From positions 9,151,448 through 9,215,447 of the forward strand of contig JAJEKV010000027.1 in the NCBI GenBank assembly GCA_021234155.1: a DNA stretch of 64,000 nucleotides. Direction: 5' to 3'. The notes beneath the pieces were generated by a model. It did not search any database, was not told the DNA's origin, and was given only the letters and a program-made list of their open reading frames with translations. The position numbers and the translations under genes were made by a program. This stretch comes from Isoetes taiwanensis (lineage: Eukaryota; Streptophyta; Lycopodiopsida; Isoetales; Isoetaceae). Shown here in pieces: positions 33,543 to 45,380 of this stretch (the first letter of the stretch is position 1; every line of letters starts with the position of its first letter).

Positions 33543-34122
33543 TGTTTGGGGTCTGGGTTCGGGAACTCCTGGAAGACAGCCCTCTGTGAGGACCCGTGGA
33601 TCTAACAGGAGAGTCCGGGGGACTATGTCACGCGGGATTTGCTGAAAGAGAAGAAAAAGAAGAGAACAGAACAATTGAGAGAAAGATGATAAGCTTCCTT
33701 GATATCAATGATGAAAATACATGAGCTCTCGCAATAGAGAGAAAACTGAAAGGAGACAAGACTCAAAACTCATCTAAAAACTTATGAGCTAACTCTACTC
33801 ATATATATAGTACAATGGCCTTGGGCCCAATATAGACACTCTGACTGATCTCGGTGCCGACTCCTGGAAGGAGGCCTGATTTGCAGGAATGTTGGCGGTG
33901 CCTCTTGAAGTGCCTAGAATCTATTTGGCCGACGGCGATGTGAAAGATCACACTTATGTCCGGCGCCTCTTGTTGACAGCCAAAGGCTTTGACTGCGTGG
34001 CCTGCTGCTTAGTCTTCTGTGGAGGCTTGGATGTCTGACCCGTGGTTGACTGAGGATCTTTGAGCTTGACCTGGTCTGACGTATGCATGAATAGTCCTGT
34101 ACCAGGAGGCACAGGACTAACA
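33543..34122 (-). repeat. 3' LTR of element F
   Basis: 580 bp, preceded on the minus strand by the polypurine tract TGGTGGGGGGAG, beginning TGTTAGTCC and ending CCCCAAACA followed by CGGAG. It differs from the other LTR chiefly at CAG/CTG (for example CTGCTG at 34002-34007 versus TTTCTTTG at 44493-44500). Confidence 0.85.
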
Positions 34123-37100
34123 CTCCCCCCCACCAAACGACACTCAGAGTGAAGAAAAGGAGGAAGCGTTTCGGAGGGCGGGAAGCCATCAGTCTGAAAG
34201 TGATCCTCACTTCGAGTGAGGGCCGCACCGATTATGATGCTTGGTGATGAGATCTTGGCGTGATTGAAGAGCTTGAGGTGTGTTTTGGGCTGGCGGGGAT
34301 CAGCATCAATAAGAAAACGAGAGCGTACCATGTCTTCAAGTGCAGCGTGGGCGTCTGAAGAAATGTACTGACACTCCATGAGGAGACAGGTCTGAAGGCC
34401 AAAGGCACTGACGCTGGCATTTGGATTGCAGTGAAAAATGGGACGCTGCCGATTTAAGGAGCTTAGCAAAATGCATTTGAGGGCAGCAAAAATCACTTTG
34501 AAGATGGAGCGAAGGATCGGGTGAGGTGGAGGCGTTACGCAAGAAGGTGTTGAGACCATGAAGCGCATCCATGGGCCGTTGCCAACCACGCTCATTAGCA
34601 ATGTAGATCCAATTGGTGGTGTTGTCGAGTAGCACCTTCTTCCCAATGTGAGCGAACAAAGCGTGGATCCCAGGAGATCCGTCGAGATCTGAGGTGGTGT
34701 CCAGCTGCATGACCATCCATGACCTTGGTCCAAAAGGAAGGCATGTCGGAGGTCGGGAACACAGGGGCGTGGAGGTATGCAGCAGGGGAAGCATAGGGAG
34801 AAGGAACCATGCCCGTGGGCGTGGGTTCTTGGCTTGATCTCCACTGAATTGGCCCGACAAGATCTGGATCAAGTGCGACACCGGCGATCCCAAAGAAAGC
34901 GAAGATGAGAGTTGACAGAGGGCTATCCCATCCCGTGGGGACCGTCTTGCTATCCAAAAGAGCACATGGCGATTGTAACCAGCCGAGGGTCTTTGCATAT
35001 AGACTTGTGCATAGGGGAAGATCTTGGGATGTCCTAGATACTTCCTAATTTGTTGCGGCGCTTAAAAACTTGCGAGAGAGATAAATGATTGGCAAGCTCG
35101 GGCATGTACTCGATGAAAAGTTTTGATGCGGCGGGATCCATAAAGATATGGATTGTTATCTGAAGCACCCATTGCGCAGATGGGGTCACCACGGAAAAGG
35201 CATGGTGGCCCATTGCCAAAGTTTTTCACATGTATCACCCGGATAGAAATCATGAAAGATATAAGCCATGGGCTGAACCACGAGGAAAGTGAGAAAGTGC
35301 GGATGGGGCCGCGGTGTATGAGATCAAAGACAACAAGGGCCGGCACAACCCTTTGTCTTCAATGGAGAGTTACGGCCAAATCAGAAAAATCAGCCTTTGC
35401 TTCGATGGGATATCCACGGGGCCATCGGCCAGCGTGCCACTTTGAAAGGAAGAGGTGGCGTCGAGCAACCACATAATCATGATAGCGAGGAGGGAGCTGG
35501 GAAGTCCAGCGGCGTTACAGCGGAAGAATTGAAGTCACGGGCGTCAAGTTTGGCTTGAGCCTCATCGGCCGGTGAATAGCTTCTTTGCGGGTACATTGTT
35601 CGAGATCCGCGGATCCGATTGTCCCTTCCGGTAGCGGTGGGTAGTCCGCGGACCCGTTCCCGAGAAGGATTGACCTGAGAGGAAGATTTCCCGGTGTATT
35701 GAGGCGAAACCGCGGCAATCTCCGCGTCATCTAATATTTTACGTTTACGCACCTCCTGTAAGCTGATCTTGAAGAGAGGTGGTGAGAATACGTGTGGGAA
35801 AGGCGAGCCGTCAAGGAGGCGACTTTGCGTCGTCCGCTGAAAAGATTTTGAACTTGAGTGCTGAAATTTTCACCAGTTCGAGTACAAGGCATTGAGTTTA
35901 GCAATATCTTAGTCCTTGGTACTTTCGGGAGCAGCGACTTTGGACTTGTTGTGCTCCAATAGAGTCACGAATTTCTGTGCGGGCTGAGCACAACGTCTGC
36001 GAGTTGGCTGACTTGAGCTTGTGTACTCTTGAGATCCGCATGAGCACGTAAAGAGCTTCATGCTTGTCTTGAAGTTTGGCCTCAAAGTTGCAACTTGGCG
36101 ATTCGCGGCAAGAAGGTCTTAATGTACCGCGCATCGGAGGCCTCGAGTGCCGTTGAACCCGCTCATAAGGCGTCTTGGGATTCTTGTAACTTAAGAGCGG
36201 CAGCTTGAGCATCCTGGCGATCTTGATACAACAACCCGGCGAGGGTGTTGTGGTGGTGGAAGCGGCCGTTGCTGGTTTGGGAGGTTTGGGAAAAATGGTG
36301 TGAAGTGGATGGTGTAGCGGAGGAAGAGACGCAGGACATGAGTGTGGTGTGGTCATGACCGAGGGAAGATGGGCGTGATGTGCCAACTTGGTGATTGACC
36401 GGAAGGGGCCTTGAGTGGAAGTATGAGAATTTGGTGGTGTGGGAGAGAAGTAATGAGGATGAGGGCTTGAAAGTGCCCTCCCACGAAACTTCGAAATGGA
36501 AGTGGTACCCCAAAGGCGGTCCATTTCTTGGAAAGCCGATAGAACATCATTTGGGGCCAATCTATGTGGTGTTTGGAGTGTGTAGCGATAAGGACCAGGT
36601 TATAGAAAGGCTTATTGATATGGGTGTTCTTGATAGAATACCCAAGGAATTTGCTTACGAAAATTTCACAAAGGTCTCATGAGGCTTATCGATATTGGTC
36701 GGGCGATGGACATTGGCGTGATAGCGGGTGCACCAAACTTCGTGACATCAATATCACGTATAGCGGACCATGATACACAAGGAGTGTGCAAGGGAATATG
36801 AAATACCTCAAAATCAAGTGTTGAGTCAATGAAATAGTGGTGCCATCGACCACGGTGGTGTGCCCTTATAGGTCATTAACAATATTGGCGATGAACTTTG
36901 CGCAATCAGGCGGGATTTGGGCCGGAAGTTCCGTTTGAGAGAATTCAGAAAAGCTGGTGTCGCTCAAATGACTTCTTTACTGGGGCCAACAAGGGCTTCA
37001 CGGAAAGTGGGCGCCAAGAAGGATCTGAGATGCAAAAGGGCGGATCCTTGGGAGCGAGCGCAGAAGTGTAGAAAATCTTGGGGCAGCCATGGGAATGATT

Positions 37101-38038
37101 TGCGAATCGAAGAGAGATGCCAAAGGCGAAGACGAAAGTCGAGCACGGAGGATGAAGGCCAGAGGAACGAAAAAGGTTTGTTTTAGGGCGCATAACCGGA
37201 GGCGAAAGAGGTATGAAGAGGGGCGAAACAGAACCGCTGATGATGCGAGTGTCAAAAGATGCGAAGAAGGGGATTGAGAGGCAAAATTTGGCTAAGTCCC
37301 CAAAAAAAAAAAAAAAAAACGTAAGGGAGAAGCAATGAACGGTGAGGATGAGACGTGAAAGAAAGATCGGATGTGACCGGATGGCAAAGGACACCCATTA
37401 ATATTCGGCCCAGGCGTGGAAAGAAGGAATGGCATTCAATGCGGCAACTTCGAAGTGGGATATCATTAAAAGGAATGTGTCGAGGTACCATGGCTAGATA
37501 TGCGGCGGAGAACGATTCTCATATTAGAAACGATCTTGCATTGCAAACACGTTGGCGATTTGTGTGATTGGTCCACGTCGACAAGGAGTTCCTCGATTGG
37601 CTATATAAGGCGAACCGAGAAAAACGAAGGCATCCGATGGCGCTCAGTATGGCGGCTGCTGGCTTGAACGAAGATTGCACCATGCCGACGAACTGGCAGG
37701 AGTGGATCACTTGTAAGATGAATTGTCTGGATCTCTGGCGCTGCCACAACCGTGGCATTCGCATGGGCGGGCCGGTGTCGGGATGGCTGAACATCCCGAC
37801 CGAAGACCAACGGGATGGAGGTGGTTCTGCGCACCTTATTTGATCCGGGCCGCGAACCTCTACCATCTCCTCTCGCATCACCTCTGCTCGAACCGGAGTA
37901 GGGTTTTTCCTCTTAGGACTTAGTAGATAGGGCTCGAGAGCCCGTTTTTGTATATAGGGCAGTGCCCATAGCGGAAATAGGCGGCTGCGCCCACATTTTG
38001 TAAAAAAATCTCCACTATAATATAATCTACCGCCTTTC
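34123..38038 (-). other. Element F 3' region between integrase and polypurine tract
   Basis: 3.9 kb, too long for a simple UTR. Minus-strand frames with protein-like quality occur (KFIANIVND then GHTTVVDGTTISLTQHLIL around 36790-36880; HIGKKVLLDNTTNWIYIANE near 34600; a Thr/Pro-rich tail that reads through the polypurine tract), but each is short and in a different frame. It may be a broken additional ORF as in Tat/Ogre-like elements. An A17-18 run lies at 37303-37320. No env-like signal or transmembrane pattern is convincing. Confidence 0.5.
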
Positions 38039-39256
38039 TAGTCACTTTCTGTGGTGTTTGATTCTTGAACTGTCTCTGTGTTTGGATGTTCACTTTCTGT
38101 GTGATGAAATGCTTTGAGACGAAAACCATTAACTAATGTAGGTAATGGAGTGCCATCTAATTCAGCGAGTTGGAAAACACTTGGTCTAACCACTTGAACA
38201 ATTTGATAAGGGCCAAATAGCGAAACTTGAGTTTACCCGGAAAATTTTTGTACCTGGAATCATAAAGAAGAACCAAATCTCCTTGTTTGAATGTTTTTGT
38301 CTTCAAACGTTTGTCATGTAAAGATTTTTGCAACTGTTGTCCATGAAGAACACGAATATAAGCATCCCTTCGAAGTTCATCCAACTGTTCTAATTGATAG
38401 ACCCGTTCTTTGAGAGCAGCTGGTGGATTATGAGCAGTAGCCAGTTGAAAACGGAGTGTTGGAAGGATGTATTCAAAGGGCATGAGAGCTTCCTGACCAT
38501 AAACCAATTTAAAAGGAGTGTGACCCGTAGCAATCTTGAAACAAGTATTGTAGGCCCAAAGAACAGTAGGAAGTTTTGTCTGCCAATCTGTGCGGGAAGC
38601 GTCACAAATTTTCTTGAGAATGGTGACCAGAGTTTTGTTGGTGCTTTCTGCCAACCCATTGCCTTGAGGATAGTAAGGTGTGCTCTTGTGATGATGGATC
38701 AAGAGATAATCCGTCAGCTCTTTGATAGTATGATTGATGAAATGAACACCACGGTCACTGACCAGCTCCGTGGGGCAGCCGAATCGCGTGATAATTTGTT
38801 GATAGAGGACTCGAGCTGTGCTTGCAGCAGTGTTGTCTGGAAGTGCACAAGCTTCCGCCCATTTGGTGGCGTAGTCAGTGAGAACCAGAATGTATCGGGC
38901 ACGAGTGTGCCGCGCAGGAGGATCGATAGGTCCCACAAAGTCCATTCCCCATTTGCTTTGAGGAAGTAGGCGTGGCGGCCGGCGTCAAGGGAAGAGTCCG
39001 CGGGCGATGGGCGGCCCACCCGCTGGCAAGCGTCACACGTGCGGGCGTGGGCGTGAGCATCTTTAAAGAGCGTGGGCCAATAATACCCGGCGAGAAGGAT
39101 TTTGCGTGCCGTGGTGTCACCATGAAAATGACCACCACCGAGCCCTTGATGAGCTTCTCGAACAATGTCTGGAACTTCATGAGGGAGAACACAGCGTCGA
39201 AGGATGGTGTCCTTACCCTTTTTGTAGAGATGTCCGGCAACCATGGTGTAGTCCAC
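38039..39256 (-). pseudogene. Element F integrase (no chromodomain)
   Basis: Zinc-binding domain HQGLGGGHFHGDTTARK ... CDACQRVG (39256-38970), a frameshift, then the DDE core with MDFVGPIDP, LVSDRGVHF and GNGLAESTNK (all three acids), then a basic C-terminal region. A shift near 38215 leads to VFQLAELDGTPLPTLVNGF and the probable stop at 38039-38041. There is no chromodomain. Confidence 0.88.
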
Positions 39257-40904
39257 GGACCTCTGAGAAATTGATGGCGACGGGATTGTCGCTTGGCAGG
39301 AGAGAGCGTCTCATCTTCTGGTGGAAGAGCACCGGTGAGGAGGTACTGCTGAAAATCATGAAACCAATGTGGTGTTGCCGTGACTAAAAAGAGTTGAGCA
39401 TCAGGGAAGGCGTCTGAGACCCCTGTTGCGGGATCATCCGTGTGGATGCGTGAAAGATAATCCGGAACAACATGAGATTTGCCTGCCTTATGAACGATTT
39501 CAAAAGGAGCAAATTCTTGGAGAAGAAGGACCCAACGAGCAATGCGGCCCGTGGGCGTGGATTTGTTGATCAAATAGAGAAGTGCTTGGTGGTCCACAAA
39601 GAACTTGATTTGACTGCCCAAAAGGTAATGACGGAAGCGTTGGACACAGAAAATGAGACCCAAAGCTTCACGCTCCGTGGCAGAATAGTTGCGCTCAGCA
39701 GAATTGAGTTTTCGGCTGGCGTAGCGATTTGGTTTATCAGTGTGCGCATCATATTCTTGAGAAAGAACAGCTCCAATAGCAAACGCCGAGACATCGACAT
39801 GAACGTGAAAGGGCTTGTCCCATTGAGGAGGAACAAGAACCGGTGCCTGAGTAAGCAAAAGCTTCAGCTGTTGGAAAGCAGCTTCCGCCTGGGAATTCCA
39901 AGCCCAGGTGGATTCGTCACCCGTGAGTTTATGAATGGGATCTGCAATGGCTGCCAGTCCAGGTATGAAGGTGGAGTAATAATTGACCTTTCCCAGGAAA
40001 GAGCGTGTCTCTTTGATATTGGCTGGTGCTTGAGCTTTGAGCACACAACTGATTTTGGCAGGATCAGTGGTGATGCCTGCTTTGCTGACAACATGGCCCT
40101 AACGAGAACACGGAAGTGACGCAAAAGGTGCATTTCTCAGGATTGAGACTAATGCCGGACTCATCACATTTCTGGAAGACGAGTTCCAATTTATCCAAAT
40201 GGTCAGCCATGGAACTGTAGGCAGAGAAGTCATCTTGAAAAATTTGCAAGAAGGGATTTTCCTTCATGAAATCATGAAAAACTGAGAGCATGATGCGTTG
40301 AAATGTTGAAGGAGAGTTGGATAATCCAAAAGGAACCACCTTGTAGGCAAAAAGTGCCCCAGGGGTGGTGAAAGTGGTCTTGAGTTGATCGATTCTTTGA
40401 TGGAGATTTGATTGTAGCGGAAAAACCATCCATAAAGGAGTACATCTCATGTCCGACCCACTTCTTCCAGAACTTGGTCTGTGAAGGGAAGTGGAAAATG
40501 ATCACGCTCCGTGGCCTGATTGAGTTTCCGATAGTCTACACAGACGCGGATCTTACCATTGTGCTTAAGGGCAATGACGATAGGGCTCACCCATTCAGAA
40601 TGTTTGACCTCATAGATCAAACTGCGGCAAGGGAGTTTGTCAATTTCCGCCTTGACGCGATCACGGTAATTAGGGTTGAGCCTGTACTGTCGTTGCTACA
40701 CTGGTCGTGCATCAGATTTGGTAGGAATGGTGAGTTCCCCCAAGCTTTTGTTGATTCCCCGAAGATCTTTGTAACTCCAGGCGAAAATGTGTTTGAATTT
40801 TTGAGCAAACAGACGGCCCCTCCTGCTACGATAAGGAGCCAAGGTTTGCGGCAATGAATGCGGGGTTGATTGTTGCCAACATCCACAATCTCGACTGCAG
40901 GAGT
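39256..40904 (-). pseudogene. Element F reverse transcriptase and RNase H
   Basis: RT N-terminal motifs lie in broken frames (40450-40900). The frame 40450-40064 has VVPFGLSNSPSTFQRIML and FQDDFSAYSS (active site F-x-DD), then the thumb. The frame 40044 onward has ETRSFLGKVNYYSTFIPGLA and RNase H with VHVDVSAFAIGAVLSQEY, EREALGLIFCVQRFRHYLLG and FFVDHQALLYLINK (all usual acids in place). The break near 40060 and the loss of frame near 39290 are the visible lesions. Confidence 0.85.
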
Positions 40905-42367
40905 CTAAATATGGGGTATGACTTCAGTATCCTGGACAATGTGTGCAGGAGGTTGGAGCATAACCGGATGCGTGGCACTTTGCGTGGTGAAAAAGAGAGG
41001 TTGCTCAGTTTTATCTAGCAGTGGTTGCTTCATGACTGCGTGTACATCAACAGGAGTTGCAGGAGTGTCAGCATCCGAAAAGTGATCAATGCGTTGGATT
41101 CGATTGCAAGGAGCCAGGTAGGGGTCAAGCAAGGCAGCCACAGCCTGGTCCTGATCAAGAGTCATTTCTCCCCAAGGATCAGCATATTCGGGGTAGGATG
41201 ACAGAGGCAGACGCGCAGGGGGAGCCTGAACTTGATAAATATTCTGAGCGTCTTCAGAATCAGTGTCTGAGAGAGAGGGTTCCGCATTGTCAACAGAAAT
41301 GATCCTGCCTGTTTGCAAGTCCATGGTGGCATTGAGATGACCATCTGTGATGACTAACTGGTCCGTGGCCCAGTAATGGATACTCTTTGCCTGGCGGAGA
41401 AAGGGTCTTCCCACCAGCATTTCATAGTCACCTGGATCTTCGCCAGCTTTCCAAACTCCAAATTCCATGGGAAAGCGGAGATCACCAATGTTGATGTGAA
41501 GAATAGGTGTGACGCCTTGAGGTCTCGTGATATGGCCATTAGCCAATTTGATGTCATATGGGGCACGAAAGAGTTGTGTGATGCCCATTTGTTTGCGGAG
41601 TTTATCCGTGATGAGATTGACTGCACTACCTCCATCGATTTGAACATGGTTGACTTGCTGATTTCCCACCGTTGCATGGACCGTGGGTGTAGAGGTAGCC
41701 ACAGCCCCAACTAAAACAGTTGGGAGTGGTAACTGGTCCTTGAGAGCAGGACAGAGTTTTAAAATGGTTGCCAAGCTTAAAGGAATTTTGATCTTGGCAA
41801 GCTCCTCTTGGAGTTCGAGAGGTACATGAGAAAAAGGATCTGCTGGTTCCACTGGTGCGGGAGTGCGTGGCAGGGAAGCAGCAACTTCTTTGAGTAAGTC
41901 AACCTCGGCTGCAATATTGGGATATGTCTGAGAGCGTGGAGGTTGAGATGTTGAAGGGGTATCATGTCTTTGTTGAGCTCTAGTGGTGGCATGAACATTG
42001 GCCAATGTGCGGCCTTCACGGCTTGCATGAGATTCAAAATGCTTTGGCGAACTTTGGGCATGACATTTGGCATGAGCTTTTCCAAGTCAGGTGCAAAGTG
42101 AACCTTTTTTTCTTCCTCATGAGGAATGGTGTCAACTGCAAAGGCAGGTTGCGTGTCCTTCGAATAATAGTCAAGGGGCGTGATGCCTTGGTCTAGCGTG
42201 AAACTAGACCAACCCAATTTGACTATGCGGGGAGGATTAAGTGCACGAAAAATTTCCTCTTGGGCTTGTTGATCCAAATGAGGTTGATTCTTTGGAGCTG
42301 GTTGATAGCGTGATTGCTTTGGCTCTTGGGGGCTTCTTAAGAACTGGTCGCGGGCCTTGTTTGCCAT
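40905..42367 (-). pseudogene. Element F protease region
   Basis: The 366-codon frame 42005-40905 carries the retropepsin site as QIDGGSAVNLIT (about 41613-41643), with Gly in place of Ser/Thr as is common in Athila/Tat-like elements. LANGHITRPQGVTPILHINI and YEMLVGRPFLRQ follow. Upstream, 42367-41777 (HLDQQAQEEIFRAL; FAPDLEKLMPNVMPKVRQSI) joins gag to protease in another frame. Confidence 0.8.
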
Positions 42368-42369
42368 TA

Positions 42370-43906
42370 GCTAGCCAGAGTTGGTAAGCCGTGAGGCGAC
42401 CGATGTGGTCCGATTTGTGCCGAGGAAGCCGGACCTGAACTTGTGGAAGTTGAGGACACGCTGTGTGGTGGTATGACCCCATTCTTGGCGGTGATAACAA
42501 CGAGCTTTAGAAGGATCAAAAAGGAGGGCGTTGGTTGGATCCCGTGGTTGGTCCTGCTTTGATAGAGTTCGTGGGCCGCACGAAGAGGTGGCTGGCGATA
42601 GTGCGATTGTGGCTGAGGTGTGGTTTGCACTTGATAAACCATTTTGTTGAGCGGTGTGGGATGAGTGCGAGTGCACTCTTCCGTGGCATGATTGCACATG
42701 TTGCATAAACTTGCAATGAGGCGGGCCATTGGTGGAGTTGCACTCATTGGCCAAATGGCCTTGATATTTGCAAATATGGCACCAGTTTTGACTTTGTGGA
42801 TTAAGCGTGTTGAGGCTGAAACAATTTTTTGTGGAACCATGACGGGTGGAATGAGCGGGAGCTCTTGAAGAGCCACGCCTCGGGGGAGGAAACATTGTGA
42901 GTGATTGACAAGGTCGATAGCCCGCTCCAAAGTTTTGGGGCGGTATTCATCATTAGTCGAATAGCGAGGAGGAAGTCCTTGGAGAAACCAGACCAAAATC
43001 TGGCTCTGCAGTGTAGGGTACTCCTTGAGCTTCGAAGGCGAGAATGTGAAGTCGATCCATAAAATCCCGAGGCGGAGACTCAGTGGGCTCTTGTTGAAGT
43101 TCATTGAGTTGCTTGAGATGAAGTTGATCATCATCCGTGGTCCCGTAATGAGAGAGGAAAGCGGTCGCATTTCGGACCATCTTGTTTCCAATGGCTTTTG
43201 TTGGACATGAGCCATTGATGAGGAAAAAACCACGCAGTGTGGTGGAAAAAGATGTGGAATTTCAGTTGAGGTTCGCCGCGACCATTTAGGACAGCTAGAG
43301 CCTCAAATTCTTCCATGTGGGCCCTGAAAGCACTTTGGTCTAACGGTTTGCCTTCGTGTTGCCAAAGGTGGGATAAGTCAGTTTAGTCCGAAAGGTAGAT
43401 GTGAAAGTCTTTGGGCTGGACAGAAACGGGATAGTGAGGATATTGAGGTTGAGGTGGATGTGGCATTGTGCACGACCGGACCACGATGAAGGGTGACCGC
43501 TGGCGTTGAGAAACCGGGCAGCCCAGGAGCATTGGTTTTGAGATCCATGGGTTGTAAAAACGGAAGAGCAAAGGGGAAACGTGGGGAAAGGATATTCCCG
43601 GTAGGCTTAAAGGAGACAAGTGGATAGCCGTACCCACCCGGGAGATGATGGTTCTGGAAGGAAGAGGCGATGGCCTGAAGAATGATGGATGTAGGCATGT
43701 TCAGGGGTGTGAAAGTACGGTTGAGAAGGTTGAGCCCGATAAGGCTCCCCCGAGTAGTGATGAGGGGACCGAGGTTGGGAGCAATGTTTGCACGCTTTGG
43801 GGCGGAACTGGGCCGATCGACCGGACAGGGTGGGTGGCGTGACCGAGCCCTCGACCAGAAGATGGCCTCCCTCTATGTCATAAAGCAGATCCATACATGT
43901 CGCCAA
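42370..43906 (-). pseudogene. Element F gag with zinc knuckle
   Basis: Fragments in three frames: N-terminal Pro/His-rich region, the capsid-like stretch (EFEALAVLNGRGEPQLKF; HYGTTDDDQLHLKQLNELQQ; SPPRDFMDRLHILAFEAQGV) and a CX2CX4HX4C knuckle CHICKYQGHLANEC (about 42740-42781), followed by a degenerate second cluster (CNMCNHATEEC). It packages the element RNA. At least four frameshifts are present. Confidence 0.75.
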
Positions 43907-44031
43907 ACGGCCCCGGACAAATATGGCCCCAAGCGAGATGCCGTCTCGAGAGAAGGAGTTCTTCCAAGGAAATTACAGACGGACATGGCGGCCGAAGAAA
44001 GTAGGAGAAAATCGCACCCCAGCGGCGGCAA

Positions 44032-44615
44032 AGTTTGGGGTGCGGGGTCGGGGAACTCTGGAAGACAAACCTGTGAGGACCCGTGGATCTAACAGGAGAG
44101 TCCGGGGACTATGTCCGCGGGATTTGCTTGAAAGAGAAGAAAAAAGAAGAGAACGAGAACAATTGAGAGAAAGATGATAAGCTTCCTTGATATCAATGAT
44201 GAAAATACATGAGCTCTCGCAATAGAGAGAAAACGAAAAGGAGACAAGACTCAAAACTCATCTAAAACTTATGAGCTAACTCTACTCATATATATAGTAC
44301 AATGGCCTTGGGCCCAATATAGACACTCGGTGATCTCGGTGCCGACTCACGGAAGGAGGCCCGATTCTGCGGGAATGTTGGCGGTGCCTCTTGAAGTGCC
44401 TAGAATCTCCGACGGCCGACGCCGGCGGTGACGGGCCGTCACTTGTCCGCAGCCGCCTCTTGTTGACAACCAAAGGCTTTGATCTGCGTGGCTTTCTTTG
44501 CTTAGTCTTACGTGGAAGCTTGGATGTCTGACCCGTGGTTGACTGAGGATCTTTGAGCTTGACCTGGTCTGACGTATGCATGAATAGTCCTGTACCAGGA
44601 GGCACAGGACTAACA
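44032..44615 (-). repeat. 5' LTR of element F
   Basis: On the minus strand TGTTAGTCCTGTGCC...CCCCAAAC. The host exon adjoins its start. Its inner end is set by comparison with the left LTR, which ends CCCCAAACA at the target duplication. The leader that follows (TTTGCCGCCGCTGGGGTGCG) resembles a primer-binding site of the TGGCGCC type but is not exact. Confidence 0.82.
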
Positions 44616-44919
44616 CTCCGCCTCTTCTATCCATGTCCAGAGCCTCGAATCTGAGAGTCTCCTTATACAAGTTGCATTCCCTGTTGGTATCGGAATAGCA
44701 TGCACAATCTTCCTCTGAACTATGACTTCCTGACCAACCGTCAGAATTAAAACCCATTTTAACTTTATTTACAAGGCTGAGACTTGGAAATATCTTGCTC
44801 TCATAAAGAGCGGCTGCATCGAAATGCCACTGCAGTCGAGGCTTTTGGGAAACTACGACAATCTTGTTTACCGTGATTTTGCCATTACTTTCATGGGGTT
44901 TGTTTTGGAAAAACCAAAT
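44616..44919 (-). pseudogene. Unrecognised host gene, 5' part of the same exon
   Basis: It begins after a splice acceptor (TTTATCATATAG on the minus strand) and reads IWFFQNKPHESNGKITVNK, VVVSQKPRLQWHFDAAALYE, NKVKMGFNSDGWSGSHSSEE, ETLRFEALDMDRRGG, where it meets element F at the duplication CTCCG (CGGAG on the minus strand). There is no stop codon. It looks like a real, conserved-quality protein segment of mixed globular and low-complexity character. It is not recognised. Confidence 0.7.
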
Positions 44920-45106
44920 CTATATGATAAAGACAATATTCAGACTTTTAGAGTTACCCTATGGTATGTAGTCCATCATAAACATGTATTTGCTAAATCC
45001 TAGCATTTGAACTTAAAATCTCTTCCAGCCATTCTTTATGCATTATTTCATCAATGATTTTGTATACACATGCATTAATGCATTAGTAGCAATAAAAAAA
45101 AAAAAA
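44920..45106 (-). other. Host intron upstream of the split exon
   Basis: Minus-strand pyrimidine-rich tract ending TTGTCTTTATCATATAG at the acceptor. Beyond it is AT-rich sequence to an A-run at 45091-45105 where element-derived sequence starts. Confidence 0.55.
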
Positions 45107-45207
45107 AATTTACCATAAGGTAATTAATATAATTGCATGCATCAAGGGAAGTACAGCAGGATCATGCAGGGGTCCAAGACTGTAATGTTTACTTAAGACG
45201 TTAACAG

Positions 45208-45380
45208 ATGCTAGCCGACATGCAACAGTTAGTGGAGGAAGTACGAAGACATCCCCTAGCAGCAAGAGGCCGGCAGAAGAACATAGCGACAAGCTCTGCA
45301 TCGACAAGGTCAAATATGCAGATATGCTCGGCAAGGTCATCTCCGAAGTAATTGGCTCAGGCATGTCGATTTATGTCTAG
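45208..45380 (+). pseudogene. D integrase C-terminal fragment
   Basis: MLADMQQLVEEVRRHPLAA then GRQKNIA, the segment found at ~720-790 in element B, jumps after a deletion to GKVISEVIGSGMSIYV and a stop. The chromodomain-coding part is missing. Confidence 0.75.

Larger units (their letters stand above)
33543..44615 (-). mobile_element. Gypsy element F, non-chromodomain type, minus strand
   Basis: 11,073 bp bounded by ~580-bp LTRs (33543-34122 and 44032-44615) and 5-bp duplications CTCCG (33538-33542 and 44616-44620). Minus-strand order: gag with zinc knuckle, protease with DGGS, RT, RNase H, integrase without chromodomain, then about 3.9 kb before the polypurine tract. Domain order and the DGGS protease suggest the Athila/Tat-like non-chromovirus branch. 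It inserted in a coding exon. Confidence 0.9.

Noticed and set aside
33551-33584. Extra internal leader sequence attached outside the F LTR (first taken as a tandem or misintegrated element)
   Set aside because: The same sequence flanks both LTR copies, and the target duplication lies beyond it. The LTR is simply ~40 bp longer than first drawn, ending CCCCAAACA.
36395-36682. Plus-strand 95-codon frame in element F (KWKWYPKGGPFLGKPIEHH)
   Set aside because: It overlaps better minus-strand coding pieces of the element and has no recognised domain. Treated as a shadow.
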